Shown here: one piece after another, positions 26,492 through 33,784 of the stretch
Layout: every line of letters starts with the position of its first letter
How positions within the stretch are numbered: the first letter of the stretch is position 1
NCBI GenBank assembly: GCA_028278205.1
Contig: JANQES010000038.1
Location: 42,881 to 106,880 of the forward strand
DNA from: Rhodothermales bacterium
GTDB lineage: Bacteria; Bacteroidota; Rhodothermia; Rhodothermales; Bin80
Reading direction: 5' to 3'
DNA: 64,000 nt
The notes under the pieces: model-generated
What the model saw: only the letters and a program-made list of their open reading frames with translations
Told to the model about the DNA's origin: nothing
Database searches by the model: none
Program-made: the position numbers and the translations under genes

Positions 26492-27400
26492 ATGTCTACC
26501 CGAATCCTTCGTGCCGTCACATTTTTGATCCTGGTTTACCTCGTTCCCTTTTCCGCTGCCTGCGCGCAAGATACGGTTCGGGGGCAGGTGCGCTTCGAAC
26601 AGGCTACTTTTGAGCAGGCGCTCGACCATGCCCGGACGGCGTATGAGGGGCGTCTTTTTCTCTACTACTATCGGGATCAGTCATCCATGACCCCGGCCAT
26701 CGAGGAGGTGTTGCTTGGGGATGAGACCCTGAGCGCGTTCATCAACGACCACTTTGCCCGCTATGCGGTAGACATTTTGAGCGAGGAGTCGGCGGTTATT
26801 CAACAAACGTACGGCCTGATGGGCGGCGACGCCAATCCGGACCTGCACCCGACCCTGGCTTTTATCGACGAGCGTGGGGTAGAATTATTTTACTGGAACG
26901 AGTCTCCGACGGCGGAGGACGTGACGCCCCTGCTGGATCTGGCCCGCGCGCTGAAGGAACGGTCGTCGCTCGGAGAGGCCGGGGATACCTCCTCGTATTC
27001 GACCTACAGCGAGGCGTTGCAACTGGCACAGCAGAACGGAAAAAACGTGTTGATCTACTTCTACGCGGCGGTGCAAGGACACCCGGACCGCCTGGAAGAT
27101 TTATTGCCCGATGACCCCGCCATTGAAACGGCGCTCCACGACCAGTTCGTCTGGGTACGCGCCGAGGTCGGCAGCGAAGCCGGGCGTGCGCTGGCAGGTG
27201 CCAACCACGTCGCCCTGGATGAAAGCGCGCGGGATATGCGGTTTGCCACCCCGGCGCTCGTCTTCAGAAAATCAAACGACGAGCTGATAGGCGTGACGTC
27301 TTTTGGTCCGGGTCCGTTGGAAAAGGTGACGGCGTCCCGGTGGCAGATCCTTATCGACCGGCTTGCCGTCCATACGGGTGTGGATCGAGAAGATCGTTGA
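26492..27400 (+). CDS. secreted protein with two thioredoxin-like halves lacking CxxC
   Basis: 302 residues. The signal peptide ends near SAACAQ. Two stretches look like thioredoxin-fold halves: FEQALDHARTAYEGRLFLYYYRDQSSMTPAIEEVLL with PTLAFIDERGVELFYW, and TYSEALQLAQQNGKNVLIYFYAAVQGHPDRLEDLL with TPALVFRKSNDELIG. Both have the beta-alpha-beta pattern and the cis-Pro-like position (HPTLAF, TPALVF) but no Cys pair, so redox catalysis is unlikely. Similar DUF953/thioredoxin-like proteins act as structural or chaperone-like factors; the role here is unknown. The start at 26492 is chosen because AGGAGG (26478-26483) lies 8 bases upstream; the ATG at 26486 is too close. Confidence 0.6.
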   Translation: MSTRILRAVTFLILVYLVPFSAACAQDTVRGQVRFEQATFEQALDHARTAYEGRLFLYYYRDQSSMTPAIEEVLLGDETLSAFINDHFARYAVDILSEESAVIQQTYGLMGGDANPDLHPTLAFIDERGVELFYWNESPTAEDVTPLLDLARALKERSSLGEAGDTSSYSTYSEALQLAQQNGKNVLIYFYAAVQGHPDRLEDLLPDDPAIETALHDQFVWVRAEVGSEAGRALAGANHVALDESARDMRFATPALVFRKSNDELIGVTSFGPGPLEKVTASRWQILIDRLAVHTGVDREDR

Positions 27401-27474
27401 GAGAGGGAGAGAGGGGGAAAGGGAGAGAGGGAGAAGAAGATTTTTAATCGCCCTTTCTCCCTTTCCCCCTTTCA
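27399..27474. repeat. heptamer-armed inverted repeat (gagaggg type)
   Basis: Purine-rich 7-bp units (GAGAGGG, GGGAAAG) begin within the stop codon TGA of the preceding gene and pair with a pyrimidine arm (CTTTCTC, CCTTTCC) ending at 27474. The 406-base spacer up to 27806 holds this repeat, a short direct repeat CAGTTCGCCATCGGC at about 27616 and 27634, and one more heptamer arm, but no gene. Confidence 0.75.
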
Positions 27475-27717
27475 ATCTTGAATGTTTACAGCCAACTTAA
27501 GACCGTTCTAGTTGCAACAACCTCGTTTTTTTGAAGGAAACAGGCCCTGGAAGCGCTATCAAAACAGCGCGGCGATGTCGTCCCAATGATGCTTTTTATT
27601 TACCTTTAGCGGGCAGTTCGCCATCGGCTCATCAGTTCGCCATCGGCCCAGCCGTTGCCCCCATACCCCACCAACGGCTCTACGAACCTATCCAGGGTGC
27701 GTATTCTGGGTTGTCTT

Positions 27718-27750
27718 TCACGAAGTACGCAATACGCAGTACGAAACGTC
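27718..27750. repeat. single heptamer arm (tacgcaa type)
   Basis: Units TACGCAA, TACGCAG and TACGAAA follow one another with exact 7-bp spacing. No opposite arm is present. A related single arm lies at 54397 just before another start codon. Confidence 0.6.
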
Positions 27751-27806
27751 ATAAAAAGCAAGAGCCTGGATTTGTTGATCAATCCGCAAATAAACACGCG
27801 TGTGGC

Positions 27807-28952
27807 ATGCACAACATAGGCGTAGCCGTAGCAGGAACGGGGTTCATCGGCCCCGTACACGTCGAGGCGCTCAAACGGCTGGGCGTCCAGGTCACGGGCA
27901 TCCTCGGCAGTCGTCCGGAAAAATCCGAGGCGGCCCGGCAGCGTCTCGGCCTGCCCCGCGCCTATGCGCAGTTCGACGACATCCTGGCCGACGACGCCGT
28001 GCAGGCCGTCCACCTGGCTGTGCCTAACGCCTTGCACTACGACATGGCCAAGCGCGCCTTGCTGGCCGGCAAACACGTCATGTGCGAAAAACCCCTGGCA
28101 ATGAACGCCGACGAGTCGGCGGAACTGGTCGATCTGGCGGCGCAGACCGGCTTGCACGCGGGCGTGTGCTACAATATCCGTTTTTACCCGCTCAACCTCG
28201 AAGCGCGCGACCGCATCCGGCGGGGCGAAGTGGGCACTGTGTTTTCGGTCGTCGGGCGGTATGTGCAGGATTGGCTGCTCTACGACACCGACTACAACTG
28301 GCGCGTGCTGGCCGATCAAGGCGGGGCGCTCCGGGCCGTCTCAGACATCGGCACGCACTGGATGGATCTGGTCTGCTCGATCACCGGCCTGCACGTCGAG
28401 GCCGTCTTTGCCGATTTGACGACGGTGCATCCGGTGCGCAAACGCCCGGTGGGCGAAGTCGAGACGTTTTCGGGGAAGAGGGCAGCGCATCAGGACGTCG
28501 AAACCGTGCCGGTTGAAACGGAGGATTGCGGCAGTGTCTTGCTGCGCTTCGAAGGCGGCGGGCGCGGCGTCTTGTGGGTGTCTCAGGTGACGGCGGGCCG
28601 CAAGAATGGGCTGCGCTACGAGATTGCCGGCTCGAAGTGCGCCCTGGCCTGGAACAGCGAACAACCCAACGAACTCTGGATCGGCCACCGCGACCAGCCC
28701 AACGCGGTCCTGATGCGCGACCCCGCCCTCGTGGCCGACCTCGCGCGTGGGTCGATCAACTACCCCGGCGGCCACAACGAAGGGTTTCCGGATACCTTCA
28801 AGCAGTGCTTCCGGGCCTTCTACCATGCCATCGACACCGGCGCAGACCCCGCCGAGGCGCTCTACCCCACCTTCGAGGAAGGCCATCGCGAGATCCTGCT
28901 CTGCGACGCCATCCTCCAAAGCCACCGCGAACAACGATGGGTCACGGTGTGA
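27807..28952 (+). CDS. Gfo/Idh/MocA family dehydrogenase
   Basis: 381 residues, no signal peptide. [23 protein letters not shown] is the NAD(P)-binding start; [33 protein letters not shown] holds the EKP Lys. In the C-terminal domain [38 protein letters not shown] and [19 protein letters not shown] are typical of inositol or glucose-fructose oxidoreductase-like members, with the DIGTHWxDL His as catalytic candidate. The extended frame reaching back to 27531 is rejected since it would add residues encoded by repeats. The stop codon shares bases with the following family A repeat. Substrate: an unknown sugar or polyol. Confidence 0.87.
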   Translation: MHNIGVAVAGTGFIGPVHVEALKRLGVQVTGILGSRPEKSEAARQRLGLPRAYAQFDDILADDAVQAVHLAVPNALHYDMAKRALLAGKHVMCEKPLAMNADESAELVDLAAQTGLHAGVCYNIRFYPLNLEARDRIRRGEVGTVFSVVGRYVQDWLLYDTDYNWRVLADQGGALRAVSDIGTHWMDLVCSITGLHVEAVFADLTTVHPVRKRPVGEVETFSGKRAAHQDVETVPVETEDCGSVLLRFEGGGRGVLWVSQVTAGRKNGLRYEIAGSKCALAWNSEQPNELWIGHRDQPNAVLMRDPALVADLARGSINYPGGHNEGFPDTFKQCFRAFYHAIDTGADPAEALYPTFEEGHREILLCDAILQSHREQRWVTV

Positions 28953-29095
28953 TTTTGGATTTTAGATTTTGGATTGGTCTGATTCGAACCGGTTCGATCA
29001 ATCGAAAAAGCCTCAGCGATTCCAAACGGCGCGGCTTTTTCGATTATTGAAAACGAAGCAGGCCGCACCCAATCCAAAATCCAAAATCTAAAATC
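28951..29095. repeat. family A long inverted repeat with internal hairpin
   Basis: 145 bp. The left arm 28951-28976 begins inside the stop codon TGA. The right arm is 29070-29095. The centre holds TCGAAAAAGCC pairing with GGCTTTTTCGA as a terminator-like hairpin. Same plan as 24741, 50649 and 59152 with different intervening bases. Confidence 0.9.
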
Positions 29096-29145
29096 GCTAA
29101 ACCAGGGCAAGGGTTCGAAAACCAACCAACCAAGGAGGATGCACC

Positions 29146-29589
29146 ATGAAACTACCGTTCTTTGCGCTGACACTCTTCCTCGGCGTCATACTGGCCGTCC
29201 ATCTGGCGATGAACGGGAAGGTTGGCGCTGAAATAAATAACCCCCGCGTGGCCAATGCCGTGTTCTGGTGCATCGGCGCGGTGACGGCGATCATCATCGG
29301 GCTCACCGGGTGGAAGGCCGGCGCGTTGGCTCCGCTCAAAGACGTCAACCTCCTCCTGCTTACCGCCGGTGCGCTGGGCGCGATGCTGGTTTTCGCCATC
29401 GCTTTCCTGATTCCCCGTGTGGGTGCAGCAACCCTTTTTATCACGTTGCTGGCCGGTCAGGTCATCACCGGCATGGTCATGTCTCATTTCGGCTGGCTCG
29501 GCTCCGAGGTGGAACCCATCACCTTGATTAAGATCGTGGGCGTGGTGCTCATGATCGGCGGGGCGGCTATCGTGACGTTTATGGATTGA
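29146..29589 (+). CDS. DMT-type inner-membrane transporter (DUF606/YdcZ-like)
   Basis: 147 residues with five hydrophobic segments of about 20 residues: FFALTLFLGVILAVHLAM, ANAVFWCIGAVTAIIIGL, VNLLLLTAGALGAMLVFAIAFL, AATLFITLLAGQVITGMV and ITLIKIVGVVLMIGGAAIVTF. Length, the early AVHLAMNGKVGAEINNP motif and MSHFGWLG fit DUF606, the small YdcZ half-transporters of the drug/metabolite superfamily. The substrate is unknown. The start has a strong AAGGAGG site at 29131-29137. It lies between sugar dehydrogenase and aldo/keto reductase genes. Confidence 0.78.
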   Translation: MKLPFFALTLFLGVILAVHLAMNGKVGAEINNPRVANAVFWCIGAVTAIIIGLTGWKAGALAPLKDVNLLLLTAGALGAMLVFAIAFLIPRVGAATLFITLLAGQVITGMVMSHFGWLGSEVEPITLIKIVGVVLMIGGAAIVTFMD

Positions 29590-29668
29590 TACAAAATCCG
29601 CTTGCGCGAATTTTGTATAAGGTGTTCCCTCAAGGTTCATCAACCATCCTAACTTTTGACAAGGGCCG

Positions 29669-30637
29669 ATGCAAAAAGTCAAACTGGGAAAAACAGACGT
29701 GGAAGTCAGTGCGTTGTGTTACGGCACGGATTTGATCGGAAGCCGGATCGATCAGGCGAACTCTTTTGCGTTGTTTGATCTGTTCCACGCCCACGGCGGG
29801 ACGTTTATCGACACGGGCAATTTCTACGCGAGCTGGTATCCGGGCTGCGTAGGCGGCGAGAGCGAGACCGTCATCGGACACTGGATGAAGGCGCGCGGCA
29901 ACCGCGATCAGATGCAGATTTCCACCAAGCTCGGCTTCGATTATCCAGGCAGCGACGGAGGCCTCAACGCCGCCGAAATCGAACGCGAATGCGAGAAAAG
30001 TCTCCAACGCCTCCAGACCGACCGCATCGACGTCTACTATGCCCACCGCGACGATTTCGACACGCCGCTCGACGAAACGATGGAGGCGTTTGATCGGTTG
30101 ATAAAGGCGGGCAAGGTGCGCGCCCTCGGAGCCAGCAATCTCTGGCTCTGGCGCATCGCCGAGGCCAACATGCTCAGCGCCGTCAAGGGATGGGCGCCCT
30201 ACAGCGTGGTCGAGCAGCGGTATACGTATTTTCGTCCCCGCCACGGCGCAGATTTCGGCCCGCAGATCTGCATCAGCGAAGACATGAAACGCTTTTGCGC
30301 GCATCACGGCATGACGCTGATCGCGTATTCGATCCTGCTGCAAGGGGCCTACACGCGGGACGATCGCCCCGTCCCCGCGCAGTTCGCCGGCCCCGAAGCC
30401 GACGACCGCATGGCGGCGCTAGAGGCCGTTGCCGCCGAGGCGGGCGCCACGCTCAATCAGGTCATCATCGCCTGGATGCGGCAGAGCGACCCGCCGGTGT
30501 TGCCCATCATCGCCGGAAGCACACCGGAGCAAGTCACCGAAAACCTCGGCGCGCTCGACGTCACGCTCTCCGACGATCAGATGGAACGCCTCAACACCGC
30601 CGGCAACCCGGATGTTAAGAAGGCGTGGTTGCGGTAG
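29669..30637 (+). CDS. aldo/keto reductase
   Basis: 322 residues, no signal peptide. Family features: VKLGKTDVEVSALCYGTDLIGS, TFIDTGNFYASW (catalytic Asp and Tyr), QISTKLGFD (Lys), DRIDVYYAHRDD (His), VRALGASNLWLWRI, LIAYSILLQGAYTR and IIAGSTPEQVTENLGALDVTLS, which binds the NADP phosphate side. Such enzymes reduce sugar aldehydes or ketones to alcohols. The length is typical. Placement after a Gfo/Idh/MocA dehydrogenase and a transporter suggests sugar or polyol interconversion; substrate unknown. Confidence 0.9.
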   Translation: MQKVKLGKTDVEVSALCYGTDLIGSRIDQANSFALFDLFHAHGGTFIDTGNFYASWYPGCVGGESETVIGHWMKARGNRDQMQISTKLGFDYPGSDGGLNAAEIERECEKSLQRLQTDRIDVYYAHRDDFDTPLDETMEAFDRLIKAGKVRALGASNLWLWRIAEANMLSAVKGWAPYSVVEQRYTYFRPRHGADFGPQICISEDMKRFCAHHGMTLIAYSILLQGAYTRDDRPVPAQFAGPEADDRMAALEAVAAEAGATLNQVIIAWMRQSDPPVLPIIAGSTPEQVTENLGALDVTLSDDQMERLNTAGNPDVKKAWLR

Positions 30638-30700
30638 GGTGGCGGAAACGTCGGATTGTGGTATGTTGAACGTTAGACCTTCGCACCCATCATGGCTAAA

Positions 30701-30767
30701 GTCACTGGTCATTAGTCACTGGTCACTGGTGGGGAATAAAGACACCAGTGACCAATGACCAGTGACC
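30701..30767. repeat. family E heptamer-armed inverted repeat (gtcactg type)
   Basis: Units GTCACTG, GTCATTA, then two more GTCACTG pair with a complementary arm CCAGTGACCAATGACC and so on to 30767. The start codon of the next gene follows at 30785. A related element with extra insertions lies at 42309-42415. Confidence 0.85.
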
Positions 30768-30784
30768 AAAAACGGAGACCCACC

Positions 30785-33505
30785 ATGTCTGGAAAGCATT
30801 GGCGCTCGATGGCTCTCGTGCTCACGATCACGTTGGTTGCCCCGGCGGCGTTGTGGGCGCAGTACACCGAAGTGATCTTCACGCCCGTCAAGATTGACGG
30901 CCCGAAGCATGATCCGCCCAACCATACCTACTGGTTCGGACCGTTCTCGGAGACGGCGTCGGTCGGGGATTTTGACAACGACGGCGATTACGACATCGCC
31001 GCCGGGCGCAACTGGTACGAGGCGCCGCTCTGGATCAAGCATGAGAAATTTCGCTCCGGCGCCGAGCCCAACGGCCCGGAGACCGAGAGCAACAGCGAGT
31101 TTGCCCTCGACGTGAATGGCGATGGCTGGGAAGACATCGTCAGTTCCGGCTGGATGTTCATGAAAGGCGCCTACTGGTATGAAAATCCCGGACGTCCCAC
31201 CGAGCCCGGCGAACAGTGGAAATCCTACAAGATCCACCAGGCTTTCAATATGGAAGGCGTCATCCACGGCGACATCGATGGCGACGGCGACGAGGACATC
31301 CTGGTGAATCACTGGTCGCTGGTCGAGGGGCAAGGGATGACCTGGCTTGAGCATATCGACGCGGCGCCCTGGTGGGTCGAGCACGTCGTCGGTACCGATG
31401 GCGATACGCACGGCAACGGGCTGGGCGATATCAACATGGATGGCCGGATGGATATCATCACGGGCCAGGGCTGGTACGAGCAACCGCCACGCGCCACCGA
31501 CAAGCCGTGGCCTTTCCACGCGGATTGGGATTTTCGATCAGCACTTTCCGAAAACGCCTCCGCGACCGCCCACCCGGATATCGTCTACGACGTCAACGAA
31601 GACGGTCTCAACGACGTGATCATCGGCTCGGCGCACGCCTACGGGCTGGCGTGGTACGAGCAAAAAGTTGATGCCTCCGGCAATCGCTCGTTCGAACGCC
31701 ACTGGATCGAAACGCAACACAGCGTCTTCCACACCCTCGCTATGGGCGATCTCAACGGCGATGGCAAGGACGACCTCGTGGCCGGCAAGCGCCTCTTCGC
31801 CCACTACGGCGGCGACGTGGGCGTGGGCGATCCGTCGTTCGTCTTCTGGTACGACATCAAGGGCGGCGAATTCGAGCGGCACATCCTCTCGTACAACCAC
31901 GTTCCGTATTATCCTGACGAAGGCGGGGTGAGCCCGCCGCCGAACAACGTCGTCGGCGTCGGGATGAAGATCAACATCAAAGACATGGACAAGGACGGGC
32001 GCAACGACGTCGTCCTGGCGGGCAAGACGGGGCTCTACATCTTTTACAATCAGGGCAATCCGCCCAAGCCCAAGTACGCCAATCAACTGCCGCCGCGCTA
32101 TACCTATCCGACGTGGCGCGAATGGCCGCAATACCGAACGCTTTTCAACGGCAAAGATTTCACCGGCTGGAAGGTGCCCGAAGGCGACGGCGGTCACTGG
32201 AAGGTGATCGATTACATGATCGACTACGACGCCCTCTCCGAAGCCAACGACAAAAACCTCTGGACCGAAGAGGAATTCGGCGATTTTCAGTTGCACGTCG
32301 ATTGGCGCTTCAAGGGCGCCTCCGGCCTGTACGATATGCCGGAGATTCTGCCCGACGGCTCGTACAAGACGGATGAAAACGGCGAGGTGATCACCACGCC
32401 GACGCCCAACTCAGACTCCGGCATCTTCCTGCGCGGCACCACGCAGCAGGTCAACCTCTGGAACTGGAACGTGGGCTCCGGCGAACTCTGGGGCGTCCGC
32501 ACCGATCAATCGCTCACCCCCGAACAGCGCGCCGCCGCCGTGCCCAAAATGCGCGCCGACAACCCCATGGGCGAGTGGAATTCGATGGACATCACCCTCA
32601 TCGGCGACCGCATCTCGGTGATGCTCAACGGCCAGTGGGTCATTGAAGACGCGCAGATCCCCGGCCTGCCCGAGCGCGGGCCGATAGCCCTGCAACATCA
32701 CGGCGGTTGGGATGCCGAGAAGGATGCATACAACCCCACCTCCAGCAACATCCAGTTCCGCAACATCTGGATCCGCCCCCTCGACATACCACTCGCCGTC
32801 GCAGACCGATGGCAAACGCTCCGAGCGGCATTGGCACGAGGATCCCGCGACGCACCACTCGCCGCCGAAGACCCGGAAGGCTGGGTGACGCTCTTCAACG
32901 GGCAAGACCTCACCGGCTGGATCACCGGCCCGGACAACCATTTCGTGGTCGAAAACGGCGAACTGACCGTCAAACGCGACAACCCCGACGGCCAGGAGCA
33001 CAACCTCGATTATCTCTGGACCGAGGAGCGCTACGGCGACTTCATCCTCGATCTGGAATTCAAAGTCATCGAGGGCACCAACAGCGGCGTCTTCTTCCGC
33101 ACAGACGATTTGCAGGATCCGGTCTACACCGGGCTCGAAGTGCAGGTCGCCAGTTCGTACGGGCAGGAGGGGGTCTCGAAGACCCGCACCGCCGGGGCCG
33201 TTTACGATCTCAAGGAGCCGTCCAAAAACGCCATCAACCCGCCGGGCGAGTGGAACACCTACCGCCTGACGTGCAGGGGCAGCCGGATCCAGGTGATGCT
33301 CAACGGGCACGACGTGGTGGATATGGACATCGCGCAATGGCGGACGCCGCATCAAAACCCGGACGGCACGTGGAATAAATTCCCGATGCCGGGCGCGGCT
33401 TTCGCCCGCGAGGGGCACATCGGCCTGCAAGACCACGGCAAGCCGGTCTGGTATCGCAACATCCGCGTCAAACGCCTCGACGAGGCGGCGCTGGGATCGA
33501 ATTAA
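30785..33505 (+). CDS. secreted FG-GAP/VCBS propeller with two DUF1080 domains
   Basis: 906 residues with a signal peptide ending near AALWAQ. Residues about 60-420 carry seven DxDxDG-type FG-GAP repeats (GDFDNDGDYDIAAG, DVNGDGWEDIVSSG, GDIDGDGDEDILVNH, GDINMDGRMDIITG, DVNEDGLNDVIIG, GDLNGDGKDDLVAG, DMDKDGRNDVVLAG), a calcium-binding propeller. Two DUF1080 (PF06439) sandwiches follow, at about 450-668 (TLFNGKDFTGWKVPEG, SGIFLRGTTQQVNLW) and 699-902 (TLFNGQDLTGWITGP, SGVFFRTDDLQDPVYTGLEVQV). DUF1080 members include 3-keto-disaccharide hydrolases. The fused propeller may bind or present substrate. The start at 30785 excludes ten residues encoded by the repeat. Confidence 0.85.
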   Translation: MSGKHWRSMALVLTITLVAPAALWAQYTEVIFTPVKIDGPKHDPPNHTYWFGPFSETASVGDFDNDGDYDIAAGRNWYEAPLWIKHEKFRSGAEPNGPETESNSEFALDVNGDGWEDIVSSGWMFMKGAYWYENPGRPTEPGEQWKSYKIHQAFNMEGVIHGDIDGDGDEDILVNHWSLVEGQGMTWLEHIDAAPWWVEHVVGTDGDTHGNGLGDINMDGRMDIITGQGWYEQPPRATDKPWPFHADWDFRSALSENASATAHPDIVYDVNEDGLNDVIIGSAHAYGLAWYEQKVDASGNRSFERHWIETQHSVFHTLAMGDLNGDGKDDLVAGKRLFAHYGGDVGVGDPSFVFWYDIKGGEFERHILSYNHVPYYPDEGGVSPPPNNVVGVGMKINIKDMDKDGRNDVVLAGKTGLYIFYNQGNPPKPKYANQLPPRYTYPTWREWPQYRTLFNGKDFTGWKVPEGDGGHWKVIDYMIDYDALSEANDKNLWTEEEFGDFQLHVDWRFKGASGLYDMPEILPDGSYKTDENGEVITTPTPNSDSGIFLRGTTQQVNLWNWNVGSGELWGVRTDQSLTPEQRAAAVPKMRADNPMGEWNSMDITLIGDRISVMLNGQWVIEDAQIPGLPERGPIALQHHGGWDAEKDAYNPTSSNIQFRNIWIRPLDIPLAVADRWQTLRAALARGSRDAPLAAEDPEGWVTLFNGQDLTGWITGPDNHFVVENGELTVKRDNPDGQEHNLDYLWTEERYGDFILDLEFKVIEGTNSGVFFRTDDLQDPVYTGLEVQVASSYGQEGVSKTRTAGAVYDLKEPSKNAINPPGEWNTYRLTCRGSRIQVMLNGHDVVDMDIAQWRTPHQNPDGTWNKFPMPGAAFAREGHIGLQDHGKPVWYRNIRVKRLDEAALGSN

Positions 33506-33582
33506 TTTTGAGCGGGAGAGTCGGAGAAAAATCCCCGGCACCGCCCGGTGAGGGTCACCGTATGTGTTTAGCGCCGAGCCGT

Positions 33583-33658
33583 GTATGTCCGGGTCGCCGA
33601 ACCGGACCAACGCGTCGGCCCGAAGCGCAGTTGATCCTGTTCGGCGACCGGGATGTAC
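33583..33658. repeat. imperfect inverted repeat in the spacer before the ThuA gene
   Basis: GTATGTCCGGGTCGCCGAAC (33583-33602) pairs with GTTCGGCGACCGGGATGTAC (33639-33658) with three mismatches. The 279-base spacer holds no gene that I can see. Confidence 0.6.
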
Positions 33659-33784
33659 CCAGGCTCAGCCTTTTTCGACTATCATCACGCTAAACACGTA
33701 CCCCTCACCGGGCGATGCCGGGTTTTACCGTCTACGCCCAAATCATCACCGCATTCACATCACCCTGAATCAACCCATCCGCCC

